A stretch of DNA of 64,000 nt from Siphonobacter sp. SORGH_AS_0500 (GTDB lineage: Bacteria > Bacteroidota > Bacteroidia > Cytophagales > Spirosomataceae), in NCBI RefSeq assembly GCF_002838835.1, contig NZ_NHPP01000013.1, positions 62,001 through 126,000 on the forward strand, written 5' to 3'. Under the pieces are notes generated by a model. It worked only from the letters and a program-made list of their open reading frames with translations. It was not told where the DNA came from and did not search any database. Below are positions 8,840-18,054 of this stretch, piece by piece. A program made the position numbers and the translations under genes. How positions within the stretch are numbered: the stretch's first letter is position 1; each line of letters starts with the position of its first letter.

Positions 8840-10018
8840 ATGAACTCTCTTCTGACGGCGATACTAGAAACGTTTAAAAATTCTTTTGGTTCTGAACCTG
8901 CTTTACTGGTACGTTCTCCGGGACGTATTAACCTCATTGGCGAACACACGGATTATAACATGGGTTTCGTGTTACCCGCCGCCATTGACCGTGAAATGAT
9001 TTTTGCGATTAGCCCCCGACCCGATCAAACTTGCCGAACCATAGCCTATAACCTTAACCGGGAAGAGACATTTACGACGGATAACCTAACAAAATCCGAC
9101 GAGAAGTGGACGTATTACCTGAAGGGTGTTATTGATCAGATTCAGAAGCTAGGGTATGAGATAAACGGATTTGATCTGGTCTTTGGGGGAAATATTCCGG
9201 TAGGAGCAGGGGTATCGTCCTCGGCTGCTCTGGAGGCTGGACTGGCTTTCGCCCTGAATGAAATCTTCAAGCTGGGGATTCCTAAAATGACCCTGGTGCA
9301 GTTATGCCAGCGAGCTGAAAATCAGTTTGTAGGGCTGAACTGTGGGATTATGGATATGTTTGCTTCCTTAATGGGAGAAACCGACTCCGTAATTCGGTTG
9401 GATTGTCGTTCTCTGGAATACGAGTACTTCCCTTTCACGCAGGAAGAGCACGTACTGGTTTTATGCGATACCGGTGTGAAACACTCCCTCGGAACATCGG
9501 AATATAATACCCGTCGGCAGGAGTGCGAGCGGGGGGTAGCCATTTTACAGGCTCATAAACCCAGCATTCAAAGCCTTCGGGATGTAGATATGGCATTGCT
9601 GCTGGAGCACGAAGCGGAATTTGATCCCATCACCTTCAAACGCTGTAAGTATATGGTTGGTGAAATTCAACGAGTGGTGGAAGCGTGTAAGGATTTGCAG
9701 GCGAACGATCTGGAGGCATTCGGTCAGAAAATGTATGAAACGCATGACGGACTTCAGCACGATTACGCCGTGAGTTGTGAAGAACTGGATTTTCTGGTGG
9801 ATCAAACGCGGAATAATCCTTCGGTATTAGGTGCTCGTATGATGGGTGGCGGCTTCGGAGGCTGTACGATTAACCTCGTCAAGAAAGAAGACGCAGATCA
9901 GTTTATTACCGAGATGACCCAGGCTTATAAAGAGGGTCTGAATCTGGATTTGGTTACTCACAAAGTAGTCATCAAAAAAGGTACCTCCCGCATTGAAGTA
10001 ACCAGTGAACAGGCTTAA
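8840..10018 (+). CDS. galK: Galactokinase
   Basis: This 392-residue GHMP kinase phosphorylates galactose to galactose-1-phosphate in the Leloir pathway. All three signatures are present: the galactokinase motif GRINLIGEHTDYN (residues 28-40), the ATP-binding loop PVGAGVSSSAALEAG (about 120-134) and the C-terminal MMGGGFGGCTINLV (about 335-350). The length is normal for the family. It is followed after 29 bp by galT and is divergent from a LacI-type regulator. Identification is certain. Confidence 0.98.
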   Translation: MNSLLTAILETFKNSFGSEPALLVRSPGRINLIGEHTDYNMGFVLPAAIDREMIFAISPRPDQTCRTIAYNLNREETFTTDNLTKSDEKWTYYLKGVIDQIQKLGYEINGFDLVFGGNIPVGAGVSSSAALEAGLAFALNEIFKLGIPKMTLVQLCQRAENQFVGLNCGIMDMFASLMGETDSVIRLDCRSLEYEYFPFTQEEHVLVLCDTGVKHSLGTSEYNTRRQECERGVAILQAHKPSIQSLRDVDMALLLEHEAEFDPITFKRCKYMVGEIQRVVEACKDLQANDLEAFGQKMYETHDGLQHDYAVSCEELDFLVDQTRNNPSVLGARMMGGGFGGCTINLVKKEDADQFITEMTQAYKEGLNLDLVTHKVVIKKGTSRIEVTSEQA

Positions 10019-10047
10019 CATCCTAACTCTAAACCCAAAACTCTATC

Positions 10048-11102
10048 ATGAGTGATTTTCAGTTTGATGAACATCCACATCGTCGTTATAATCCTTTAAC
10101 GGATAGTTGGGTGCTGGTTTCGCCACACCGTACCAAACGCCCCTGGCAGGGACAGGTGGAAAAATCGGTCGAAGACAAACGTCCTGAGTACGACCCGACC
10201 TGTTACCTATGCCCGACCAATACGCGTTCGAATGGCGAGAAAAACCCTGATTATAAGAATGTATACGTCTTTACGAATGATTTCTCAGCCTGATTCAGGA
10301 TACACCCTATGGGGAAGTTTCGGACGGGGAATTGTTTCAGGCTCGGAGTGAATCGGGTCTTTGTAAGGTGATCTGTTTTTCGCCTCGTCACGACCTAACC
10401 ATTCCAGAAATGGCGTCGGAAGACATTCGTCTGGTCGTAGATGCCTGGTGTCAGGAGTACGAAGAATTAGGAGCAAAGCCGGAGATTAACCACGTTCAGA
10501 TCTTTGAGAACAAAGGTTTTGTCATGGGCTGTTCAAATCCCCACCCACACGGTCAAATCTGGGCTCAATACAGCATTCCTGACGAACCGTATCGTAAGCA
10601 GATTAATCAGAAGAAGTACTTTGAAAAGTATGGCAGAACGTTGCTGAGTGATTATCTGGAAAAGGAATTGGTAAAAAAAGAGCGGATTCTTTTCGAAAAT
10701 GAACACTTCGTAGCCCTGATTCCCTTTTGGGCCGTCTGGCCTTATGAAGCCATGATTATTCCTCGTCGGGCAATGGCTTCGATTCTGGATATGACCGACG
10801 CTGAACGCGATGGGTTAGCAGAGGCTTATCGGGAGCTAACGATTCTTTATGATAATCTCTTTGAAGTTTCTTTCCCGTATTCGGCTGGTATTCATCAGGC
10901 TCCCACAGATGGTGAAGCTCACCCCGAATGGCACTGGCATTTTGTATTTCTGCCGCCCTTATTACGCTCGGCAACGGTAAAGAAATTTATGGTAGGTTAC
11001 GAAATGCTGGCAAATCCTCAGCGGGACATTACCCCCGAACAAAGTGCAAAACGCCTACGTGAATTACCAAAAACGCATTATAAGGATTCAGTCGTTAGTT
11101 AG
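10048..11102 (+). pseudogene. galT: Galactose-1-phosphate uridylyltransferase, broken by a 1-base frameshift
   Basis: Two frames together encode a full-length GalT. The first part (10048-10293) runs from [20 protein letters not shown] to YVFTNDFSA and meets TGA at 10291. The second continues in another frame as [17 protein letters not shown] through [12 protein letters not shown] (catalytic His) and [17 protein letters not shown] to 11102. Adding one C to the CC at 10289-10290 gives FTNDFSAL and joins the frames without loss of any conserved residue (E. coli has FTNDFAAL here). The enzyme swaps UDP between glucose and galactose phosphates. Since nothing else is degraded, a sequencing error is more likely than real inactivation. 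As given, however, the gene is interrupted. Confidence 0.93.
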
Positions 11103-11126
11103 TAGTTGTTGGTTATTAAAAAAAGA

Positions 11127-11160
11127 GAAACTCCGAGGAATGTAAAGTCTTCGGAGTTTC
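11127..11160 (+). terminator. Terminator after galT
   Basis: An inverted repeat, GAAACTCCGA at 11127-11136 and TCGGAGTTTC at 11151-11160, is followed by a T-rich run (TTCTTTTTTA). It lies 24 bp after the galT stop. It is a good rho-independent terminator for galKT. An A-run upstream would let it also work for the minus-strand gene ending at 11256. Confidence 0.8.
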
Positions 11161-11255
11161 TTCTTTTTTAATAAACCCAACAAAGACTACCAGCGAAAAA
11201 GCCAGTAGTGGAGGATTAACTTTTCTATCAACTCGAAACTCAAAACAAATAACTC

Positions 11256-11750
11256 TTAACTAACTACGCCAACAAAGAATCGCTTCATCCAGCTTTCGGA
11301 GGCGGGTAATTCCCAGTTGGCACGAAATTCGCCTACGGTTTTTACCTGATTGTTGAAAATAATCGTGTCGTGTTGAATCGTTCCGGCTTTTACGGCGGAC
11401 TTTCCTTTTAGACCATCCACCGAGTCAATGCCGTCTTCAGTTTTGAAAACAATGGAACGATCAAAGAAGTCAATGCCCGCCTGCTGACCAATCTGACCGA
11501 TGATTCTTGTAGAGGCATCAATCGAGCAACCGCTGGCGGCGTAAGCTTTTTCGTCCACCGCTAATAATACAAATCTCCCCTGAAGAACCGTGACGGCGTT
11601 CGTTAAAGGCTGACCATGAGCGGCCCATTCTTCAAAAGAAGCCTGTAACTGACTCTGAATCACTTCCTGCTCGGTGGCAGAGAGCGTACGGTTGGCCTGA
11701 TATACCCAGAGCCGGGCATGGTCAGGCATCTGATCAAAATCGATTCGCAT
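11256..11750 (-). CDS. Conserved Bacteroidota protein of unknown function
   Basis: This 164-residue soluble protein has no signal peptide or membrane segment. It opens DFDQMPDHARLWVYQANRTL and carries an internal YAASGCSIDASTRIIGQIG segment followed by FFDRSIVFKTEDG. I recall close relatives throughout Bacteroidota that are often labelled ABC transporter ATPase, but no Walker A or B motif is visible here, so that label looks wrong. It lies 75 bp downstream of gmk on the same strand, which suggests coexpression. Function is unknown. Confidence 0.8.
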   Translation of the reverse strand: MRIDFDQMPDHARLWVYQANRTLSATEQEVIQSQLQASFEEWAAHGQPLTNAVTVLQGRFVLLAVDEKAYAASGCSIDASTRIIGQIGQQAGIDFFDRSIVFKTEDGIDSVDGLKGKSAVKAGTIQHDTIIFNNQVKTVGEFRANWELPASESWMKRFFVGVVS

Positions 11751-11825
11751 ATTTTTTAGTTATAGGTTGGTTGTTGATAGTTGTTGAAAAGGGAATCTAA
11801 ACAACTACTACCTAGCAACAATCAA

Positions 11826-12398
11826 CTACTTTCCTATGAATTCCGAAACCAGGCGATTAGTTTCCGTGGTGGAGGTTTCCAGATCGTCGTTTATTAGAAT
11901 AACGTCAAACTGATCCTGGAAAGACATCTCGAAACGCACTTTATAGAGACGTTTAGAAATGCTGTCTTCGGTTTCGGTACCGCGTGAACGCAGGCGTTGT
12001 TCGAGTACTTCCATGGAGGGTACTTTCACGAAAATCGACAGAGCTCTATCGCCGAAGTATTGTTTCAGCTTCAGTCCGCCTTTTACGTCTACGTCAAATA
12101 AAATCACTTTTCCGTCCGCCCAGACGCGTTCAATTTCCGATTTAAGCGTGCCATAATAGCCGCCGGGATATACTTCTTCCCATTCGGCGAAGGCATCTTC
12201 GTCGATCTTCTGTTTGAATTCGTCAATGCTCAGGAAATAATAATCTTTTCCGTGTTCTTCGGCCCGGCCACGTTTGTCGCGGGTACAGGCCGAGATAGAA
12301 AAGCCGAATTGATCGGGCTGGGAGGCCAGCAAATGTTTGACAAGTGTCGTCTTTCCGGAACCGGAAGGAGCACAGAATATAATGGCTTTACCGTTCAA
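11826..12398 (-). CDS. gmk: Guanylate kinase
   Basis: This 190-residue cytoplasmic kinase converts GMP to GDP with ATP. The P-loop [15 protein letters not shown] (residues 10-24) is at the N-terminus. The GMP-binding segment [20 protein letters not shown] follows, then [15 protein letters not shown] and the lid region [17 protein letters not shown]. Length and motif order are typical. It starts with [13 protein letters not shown] at 12398. Confidence 0.97.
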   Translation of the reverse strand: MNGKAIIFCAPSGSGKTTLVKHLLASQPDQFGFSISACTRDKRGRAEEHGKDYYFLSIDEFKQKIDEDAFAEWEEVYPGGYYGTLKSEIERVWADGKVILFDVDVKGGLKLKQYFGDRALSIFVKVPSMEVLEQRLRSRGTETEDSISKRLYKVRFEMSFQDQFDVILINDDLETSTTETNRLVSEFIGK

Positions 12399-12547
12399 AC
12401 CAGTGAATTAGTTAAGGTCTGTTAATGAATAACCTCGGAGCGTACCCCGAGGTCATTGTAGCCTCAAAAATAAATCAGATGATTTAAAATCAGGTATAAA
12501 AAACGTAACTTCTTAAAAGTGAGAGAAGTAGTCTATCCGTAAAGGGT

Positions 12548-12847
12548 CTATTTTTCCAGGGCGTGTATTTTGCTCTTGATACAATCAGCCAGATTTTGCG
12601 GGACAGGTTTGTGTTCGACACGAAACTGTAAGGCCTCCTTGATTGCTTTCTGGAGGTTATAACCGTTGGAACAGGGTAAGCATTTGCCCAAATTCTGGCG
12701 AACGTGTTCAATTTCCTCGGAACCGGCTTCGCCGTCCAAAACCATCTGAATGAGTTTCATGCATTCGGCGTGATTCTCACAGTGCTCTTTCTTAACCACC
12801 TTCTCTGCTTCAGCAGATGAACTGGATTCGGGTGTCATGGGAGTCAT
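12548..12847 (-). CDS. Small Cys-rich anti-sigma-like protein
   Basis: The frame is open to 12895, but the ATG at 12847 (MTPMTPESSS) or 12838 is the likely start, giving about 99 or 96 residues. It has a His/Cys pattern (HCENHAEC near the N-terminus, then CLPC about 40 residues on and a further Cys in LADCIKSKI) consistent with a small zinc-binding anti-sigma factor of the ZAS/mycothiol-system type. No membrane segment is present. It lies 250 bp downstream of an ECF sigma gene on the same strand, which supports an anti-sigma role, but the Cys spacing is not a textbook HxxxCxxC. A terminator-like hairpin between the two genes (13044-13063) makes polycistronic expression uncertain. Confidence 0.7.
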   Translation of the reverse strand: MTPMTPESSSSAEAEKVVKKEHCENHAECMKLIQMVLDGEAGSEEIEHVRQNLGKCLPCSNGYNLQKAIKEALQFRVEHKPVPQNLADCIKSKIHALEK

Positions 12848-13043
12848 GATAACATCTAAATAATTAGCGGGTGCTTTTGTTGGCGTAAACACCACCTAGT
12901 AAACGTGGAAAACTTAGGCCACAATCAACACTACACTTTTTTGGTTCCTGATTTACAGATAATTCTTTAAAACTATATTTCTTTCTCTTAATAAACTGAA
13001 GGAGAGTAATCTAAACGATGATTCTTTGGTAAGCAGAAAAATA

Positions 13044-13063
13044 GGACTGCTTGCGGGCAGTCC
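13044..13063 (-). terminator. Terminator after the ECF sigma gene
   Basis: On the minus strand, GGACTGC, a short loop and GCAGTCC are followed by TATTTTT (plus-strand 13036-13043). It lies 37 bp past the sigma-gene stop. A perfect 16-bp palindrome, AGCAGATTAATCTGCT, overlaps this region at 13071-13086. Together they look like a rho-independent terminator, possibly partial because the anti-sigma gene lies downstream. Confidence 0.65.
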
Positions 13064-13099
13064 ATGCTATAGCAGATTAATCTGCTAAAAGTTTCCAAC

Positions 13100-13723
13100 T
13101 TATAAGGAATCTTCATCTTCCGACTCTCCACTCGTGTCATAACCCATCGACGAAGCATATGTTTTCAGCTTTTCTTTGAGTAACATCCGAGCCCGGTGCA
13201 AACGTGAACGCACCGTGCCGATAGGAATATCCAGAATTTTCGCCATTTCCTCGTAGGTAAATCCTTCTACATCGCAGAGGATCAGTACCGTACGGAAATC
13301 GACGGGTAATGCGTTCAGGGCATTGGTCACTTCATCTCCCAATAACTCCTGGACAGTTTCAGCCCGTAAGTCAGTAGTCTGGCTGGTACCAGCCATTTCT
13401 TCGGAATCATAATAGGTTTCTACCTCCTGGTAGTCAACCTTACTAGGCTCCTTTGACTTGCGGCGATAATCGTTAATAAAACTGTTTTTCAGGATCCGGA
13501 AAAGCCAGGCTTTTGCGTTGGTTCCTCGCTCAAAAGAGTTAATGAACCGAAACGCTTTCAGATAGGTATCCTGAACCAGGTCATTGGCGTCGTCCTCATC
13601 TTGAGTTAACCGAAAGGCAAAGTTATACATCGACTGGATGTGCGGCATAAGCTCTCCGTCGAAGATGTTGTACTTTTCGGTCTCTGTATATTGCCGGACG
13701 GCGATATATTCGTCGGCTGTCAT
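13100..13723 (-). CDS. ECF-type RNA polymerase sigma factor
   Basis: The frame opens at 13771, but the ATG at 13723 (MTADEYIAVRQYTETEK) fits the family better and gives 207 residues. Region 2 is clear (MYNFAFRLTQDEDDANDLVQDTYLKAFRFINSF, then AWLFRILKNSFINDYRR) and region 4 ends with the helix-turn-helix GFTYEEMAKILDIPIGTVRSRLHRAR. It recruits core RNA polymerase to alternative promoters. A Cys-rich anti-sigma-like gene follows downstream. The C-terminal tail after the HTH is acidic and Ser-rich. The regulon and signal are unknown. Confidence 0.93.
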   Translation of the reverse strand: MTADEYIAVRQYTETEKYNIFDGELMPHIQSMYNFAFRLTQDEDDANDLVQDTYLKAFRFINSFERGTNAKAWLFRILKNSFINDYRRKSKEPSKVDYQEVETYYDSEEMAGTSQTTDLRAETVQELLGDEVTNALNALPVDFRTVLILCDVEGFTYEEMAKILDIPIGTVRSRLHRARMLLKEKLKTYASSMGYDTSGESEDEDSL

Positions 13724-13945
13724 GGCTGTGCTTATTTTTCGGGCTAAAGCTAAAATATTATTACGGTACAAAAGCCTGCCATCGGGGTTCTGCTGACAAA
13801 ATGGCTGATAATAAAGGTTAACACACTAGAAAACTATGCCTGAACCCTGAAGGAATTCCCTATGAGGGAATCAGCAGCAGGTATGAGTGCTACTTTTGGG
13901 GAAGGAAGGGCCCGGTCTTTCCCATCAGATTCCATAGAAAAGCCG

Positions 13946-13953
13946 TACCTTCG
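13946..13953 (+). promoter_or_regulatory. pruA: Possible Bacteroidota -7 element upstream of pruA
   Basis: TACCTTCG at this position, followed by CAAAG, resembles the Bacteroidota sigma-ABfr -7 consensus TAnnTTTG. It lies about 118 bp before the pruA start codon. No clear -33 TTTG at the usual spacing is present, so this is only a candidate. The rest of the 299-bp gap shows nothing else I can support. Confidence 0.25.
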
Positions 13954-14070
13954 CAAAGATATTGAATTATTTGACTGCATAAAGGGTTGGTTAACGTAGT
14001 GTAGATCAGACTTATTTAATAATCAATTGTCAAACGCCAGTTCTAAAATAAACTTCATCTATAAATCCTT

Positions 14071-15702
14071 ATGTCCAACGGAATTTATAACGTCCCGATT
14101 CCTAAAAACGAACCCATTTATGGCTATGCTCCCGGTTCTCCCGAGCGTCAGAAACTGAAAGATACGCTGGCTGAACTACGGTCGAAGCAGATTGATATGC
14201 CTCTTTACATTGGGAATCAGGAAATTCGTACGGATAAAAAAGTAGCCATGACGTCTCCACACGATCATCAGCACGTGTTGGGTCATTTCTACGAATGCGA
14301 TCCTCAGCACGTAACGGAGGCAATTGAGGTGGCTCTCGAAGCCCGTCATGCCTGGTCGGTATTATCCTGGGAACATCGCTTGTCTATTTTCCTGAAAGCG
14401 GCTGAGCTTTCCGCTACTAAGTACCGCTATTTATTAAACGCATCTACCATGCTGGGTCAGTCGAAAAACGCGTTTCAGGCGGAAATCGACGCGGCTTGTG
14501 AGTGGGTAGACTTCCTGCGTTTCAACGTTGCCTTCGCAACAGAAATTTACCGCAATCAACCCATTTCGCCCGACGCAACGATCTGGAACAAGGTAGAATA
14601 CCGTCCACTGGAAGGTTTCGTATACGCCTTAACTCCCTTTAACTTCACGGCTATCTCAGGCAACCTGCCCGTATCGGCAGCGATGATGGGTAACGTAGTC
14701 GTTTGGAAACCTGCTCCCACGCAAATGTATTCAGCCTACGTATTGATGCAGGTGCTGAAAGAAGCGGGTGTTCCCGCCGGCGTAATTAACCTGATTCAGG
14801 GCGATGGTCCGATGATTGGTGATTTGGTATTTAGTCATCCAGAATTTGCCGGTATCCACTTTACGGGTAGCACGGCGGTGTTCAAAAGCATCTGGAAAAA
14901 CATTGGCTCGAACATGGATAACTACCGTTACTATCCCCGCATTGTGGGTGAAACAGGCGGTAAGGATTTCATGATCGCTCACGAATCAGCCGATGTTAAA
15001 GCGTATGCCGCTAATTTATTACGGGCTGCTTTCGAATTTCAGGGCCAGAAATGCTCAGCCGCTTCACGGGCATATATTCCGGTAAGCCTCTGGGACTCCG
15101 TTTGGGCGGAAATGAAAGCTATGCTCGAAACGTTCAAGGTGGGTGGAACAGAAGACTTCTCCAACTTTGTAAACGCAGTGATTGACCAGCGTGCTTTCCA
15201 GAAAATCACGGGTTTTATTGATCGGGCTAAAGAAAATCCTGCGAACGAAATTATCTGGGGTGGAACGTATGATGACTCAAAAGGCTGGTTTATAGATCCT
15301 ACCATCATCCTGACGAACGATCCGCATTCAGAAACAATGGAGCAGGAAATTTTCGGACCTGTTCTGACGATTTATTTATACGAAGCTGCCCAGTTTGAGG
15401 AAACGCTGTCACTCATTGACCGCACGTCTCCTTACGCTCTTACCGGAGCCGTATTCGCTCAGGATCGTTACGCCGTTGATCTGGCTACCCGTAAGCTGGT
15501 TAACTCGGCTGGTAACTTCTACATTAACGACAAGTGTACGGGAGCCGTAGTAGGTCAGCAGCCTTTTGGCGGAGCTCGCGGCTCGGGAACGAACGACAAA
15601 GCGGGTTCCATGCAAAACCTGCTGCGTTGGGTATCCGCTCGTACCATTAAAGAAGGCTTTATCCCTGCTACGGATTATCGTTATCCCTTCCTGGCAGAAT
15701 AA
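14071..15702 (+). CDS. pruA: L-glutamate gamma-semialdehyde (1-pyrroline-5-carboxylate) dehydrogenase
   Basis: This 543-residue aldehyde dehydrogenase has the catalytic Cys in EFQGQKCSAASRAY and the general-base Glu in IVGETGGKDF. The NAD-binding GIHFTGSTAVFKSIW and the C-terminal GQQPFGGARGSGTNDKAG typical of class 4 P5C dehydrogenases are also present. It oxidises glutamate semialdehyde to glutamate in proline breakdown. The length matches the stand-alone (non-PutA) form. No proline dehydrogenase gene is adjacent, so the pathway partner is elsewhere. Confidence 0.95.
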   Translation: MSNGIYNVPIPKNEPIYGYAPGSPERQKLKDTLAELRSKQIDMPLYIGNQEIRTDKKVAMTSPHDHQHVLGHFYECDPQHVTEAIEVALEARHAWSVLSWEHRLSIFLKAAELSATKYRYLLNASTMLGQSKNAFQAEIDAACEWVDFLRFNVAFATEIYRNQPISPDATIWNKVEYRPLEGFVYALTPFNFTAISGNLPVSAAMMGNVVVWKPAPTQMYSAYVLMQVLKEAGVPAGVINLIQGDGPMIGDLVFSHPEFAGIHFTGSTAVFKSIWKNIGSNMDNYRYYPRIVGETGGKDFMIAHESADVKAYAANLLRAAFEFQGQKCSAASRAYIPVSLWDSVWAEMKAMLETFKVGGTEDFSNFVNAVIDQRAFQKITGFIDRAKENPANEIIWGGTYDDSKGWFIDPTIILTNDPHSETMEQEIFGPVLTIYLYEAAQFEETLSLIDRTSPYALTGAVFAQDRYAVDLATRKLVNSAGNFYINDKCTGAVVGQQPFGGARGSGTNDKAGSMQNLLRWVSARTIKEGFIPATDYRYPFLAE

Positions 15703-15805
15703 GTATAGTTTACAGTTGTCAGTTTTCCGTTATCAGTTTTGGGTTAACATTATTAACCCTGAAAATTGACAACGGAAAACTGTAAACTCAAAACACTTCC
15801 CATTC
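15703..15805. repeat. Long imperfect inverted repeat between pruA and mazG
   Basis: The gap is almost entirely one imperfect hairpin. GTTTACAGTTGTCAG and TTTTCCGTT on the left pair with AACGGAAAACTGTAAAC on the right, and GGTTAA...TTAACC forms the tip near 15745-15758. It may act as the pruA terminator. It is built from the same GTTTTSAGTTTA-type words seen in many other gaps of this window. Confidence 0.65.
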
Positions 15806-16654
15806 ATGCAAAAAGAACTTCACGCTTCGCAGCAGCCTCGGGTTTTTGAGGAGTTATCGAGTCGTCGTAAGCAGCAGCTTATGGCTTTTGATCGGGTATT
15901 AACGATCATGGATGAGCTTCGGGAGAATTGTCCCTGGGATCGGAAGCAGACGATGGATACACTCCGGCACCTGACTATCGAGGAAACCTACGAGCTTTCG
16001 GACGCGATTCTGGAGAAAGATTTACCCGAGATTAAGAAAGAGCTCGGTGATGTCTTACTGCATCTGGTATTTTACGCTAAAATCGCCTCAGAAACGGGTA
16101 ATTTCGACATTACTGATGTGATGAATAGCCTGTGTGACAAGCTCGTGCACCGCCACCCTCATATTTATGGAGATGCTCAGGCCGACACCGAAGAACAGGT
16201 AAAGCAAAACTGGGAACAACTGAAAATTAAGGAAGGTAACAAATCTGTGCTGGGTGGTGTACCTTCTTCTCTTCCCGCTTTGGTGAAAGCCATGCGGATT
16301 CAGGAAAAAGCCCGTGGAGCGGGTTTCGACTGGGAAGAAAAAGAACAGGTGTGGGAAAAAGTGCGGGAGGAAATGGAAGAGTTTCAGGACGAGTTTAAAG
16401 CCGGAACCTCGCATGATTGCGAAAAGGCGGAAGGTGAATTTGGCGATGTTCTATTTTCGCTAGTGAACTACGCCCGTTTCATTAACATTAATCCCGAAAC
16501 AGCCCTAGAACGCACCAACAAGAAGTTCATTTCCCGCTTTCAGTATCTGGAAGAAAAAGCTAAAGCAGATGGTAAAGTGCTGAAGGATATGACGCTGGCT
16601 GAAATGGACATCTATTGGAACGAAGCCAAGAGCTTAGGCACTACCGTTAAATAA
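15806..16654 (+). CDS. mazG: Nucleoside triphosphate pyrophosphohydrolase MazG
   Basis: This 282-residue protein has two MazG domains in tandem. The first has the NCPWDRKQTMDTLRHLTIEETYELSDAI segment with its metal-binding acidic cluster and then ELGDVLLHLVFYAKIASE. The second has EEMEEFQDEF and GEFGDVLFSLVNYARF. It hydrolyses (d)NTPs to monophosphates plus pyrophosphate, as a house-cleaning enzyme. The length is normal for the two-domain form. An AT-rich gap with an inverted repeat follows. Confidence 0.95.
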   Translation: MQKELHASQQPRVFEELSSRRKQQLMAFDRVLTIMDELRENCPWDRKQTMDTLRHLTIEETYELSDAILEKDLPEIKKELGDVLLHLVFYAKIASETGNFDITDVMNSLCDKLVHRHPHIYGDAQADTEEQVKQNWEQLKIKEGNKSVLGGVPSSLPALVKAMRIQEKARGAGFDWEEKEQVWEKVREEMEEFQDEFKAGTSHDCEKAEGEFGDVLFSLVNYARFININPETALERTNKKFISRFQYLEEKAKADGKVLKDMTLAEMDIYWNEAKSLGTTVK

Positions 16655-16694
16655 CATTTGCTACTTTCTAAGTATATATACTTGTTAATTTCTG

Positions 16695-16735
16695 AATAAG
16701 GTTGGACGTTTGAATGTTAAACAACCAACCTTATT
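16695..16735 (+). promoter_or_regulatory. Inverted repeat directly before the secreted-protein start codon
   Basis: AATAAGGTTGG at 16695-16705 pairs perfectly with CCAACCTTATT at 16725-16735 around a 19-nt loop, and the loop itself has GTTT/AAAC arms. The right arm ends one base before the ATG at 16737. In mRNA this would place a stable hairpin over the translation-initiation region, or it could be the mazG terminator. The lack of a T-tract argues against a simple terminator. Confidence 0.5.
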
Positions 16736-16736
16736 T

Positions 16737-18002
16737 ATGAAATATCTTTATTCCTTTCTTCTGCTCTGCGGGGTAAACCTAACCTATGCTCAAGTAACTA
16801 CGTACTTTGAGCAGGACTTTAGTAGCTCTTCCAATGCTGCTGATTACAAAGGCGGTGGCCCCAATAAATTCACGGAGCTCATTGCCAATGGCTCCTCCAC
16901 GATTGATCTTTCTTCGCAAAAGTTAACGCTTAATAAGGCCGCCGGAAGTCAGGTTCGGTTCTCTAAAACGGACAATCTGTTTACTCAAACGCCAACGATT
17001 CTTTACATTCAGTTCACGATTTCGGCCAACATTACTGAAACTTCCAACGCGACAACGCCCTACAATTACCTCTATGTGGGTAATCTCAATGACAACGGCA
17101 GCTTGCCCGCGAATGCTTCGGTCTTTGCTCGTTTAGGTTTTCACTTTAATACCCTGGGTAACTCTTTTCAATTACATGTACAGGAAGGCGGTTCAGTAAA
17201 CAAAGGCCCTTATTCGGGTACGAAAACGGTTACCTGGATTATGAACGTCTCTAATGCTTCGACCTCTTACAACGATGACGAAGGCCGGATTGGCACGCTG
17301 GAAGCTAATAAAATGGACATCTGGGTAGATAATTCACTGGAATTTGATGAAGCCAGTGAATTATCTACGGGCGTTATGCCTACTGATTTCAAGTTCATCT
17401 GGAACAACAGTAATGGCACCGTCACTTTTGATAATCTGAAAATTAAGGGAAGCATGGGCCCAATGCCTGTGGAATTAGTGTATTTCAAAGCCACTCCTGT
17501 TGGGACTAAAGTGAGAATGAACTGGGCTACCAGTCAGGAGAAAAATGCTAAATCTTTCGTAGTAGAGCGGAGTAAAGATGCCGAGTTTTTTGAAGTAATC
17601 GGAACCTATGAGGCATCCGGTACGACGACGCAGCGGAATGAGTATTCAGCGGTGGATGAAGATCCATTAAGCGGAACAAGTTATTACCGCCTCCGGCAAG
17701 TGGATGAAGACGGAACCCAATACATCTGTCGGACGGTATCTGTTGTAAGGAATAGGCCGACATTTGAATGGCAGGTGATGGGTAATCCCGCCGTTTCTGC
17801 TAAAGCCATTTACGTTCAAGCCATTCAACAAATGAGTTACGAGTTGTTTTCAAAATCCGGGCAACCCGTTCCTTTGAAAGTAGATCAACTCACCAGCGAA
17901 CAGACCCTACTTTCACCCATGGCCATGCTGGAAAGTGGTATGTATGTGCTTCGAGCTAGTGTCGGGAATCAGACTTCCAGCCAGCGAATTATTATTCCTT
18001 AA
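16737..18002 (+). CDS. Secreted protein with type IX secretion C-terminal tail
   Basis: A TTG-started frame opens at 16710, but the ATG at 16737 begins a clear signal peptide (MKYLYSFLLLCGVNLTYAQ), giving 421 residues. The N-terminal half is Ser/Thr/Asn-rich and looks like a beta-sandwich of unknown type. The segment MPVELVYFKATPVGTKVRM NWATSQEKNAKSFVVERS onward is a fibronectin-III-like module very common before type IX signals. The protein ends MYVLRASVGNQTSSQRIIIP, the typical Por/type IX sorting tail. It is expected on or outside the outer membrane. No catalytic motif is visible. Confidence 0.82.
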   Translation: MKYLYSFLLLCGVNLTYAQVTTYFEQDFSSSSNAADYKGGGPNKFTELIANGSSTIDLSSQKLTLNKAAGSQVRFSKTDNLFTQTPTILYIQFTISANITETSNATTPYNYLYVGNLNDNGSLPANASVFARLGFHFNTLGNSFQLHVQEGGSVNKGPYSGTKTVTWIMNVSNASTSYNDDEGRIGTLEANKMDIWVDNSLEFDEASELSTGVMPTDFKFIWNNSNGTVTFDNLKIKGSMGPMPVELVYFKATPVGTKVRMNWATSQEKNAKSFVVERSKDAEFFEVIGTYEASGTTTQRNEYSAVDEDPLSGTSYYRLRQVDEDGTQYICRTVSVVRNRPTFEWQVMGNPAVSAKAIYVQAIQQMSYELFSKSGQPVPLKVDQLTSEQTLLSPMAMLESGMYVLRASVGNQTSSQRIIIP

Positions 18003-18005
18003 CAA

Positions 18006-18037
18006 AAAGCGGTTAGAGGGAGGACTCTAACCGCTTT
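18006..18037. terminator. Bidirectional terminator between two convergent genes
   Basis: AAAGCGGTTAGAG at 18006-18018 pairs with CTCTAACCGCTTT at 18025-18037, flanked by an A-run on the left and a T-rich run on the right. It serves the secreted-protein gene on the plus strand and the hexosaminidase on the minus strand. Confidence 0.85.
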
Positions 18038-18054
18038 TACTTTATAAAATCAGC

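Noticed and set aside
10048..10293. Separate short gene before galT
   Set aside because: It is the N-terminus of GalT, continued in another frame after one missing base.
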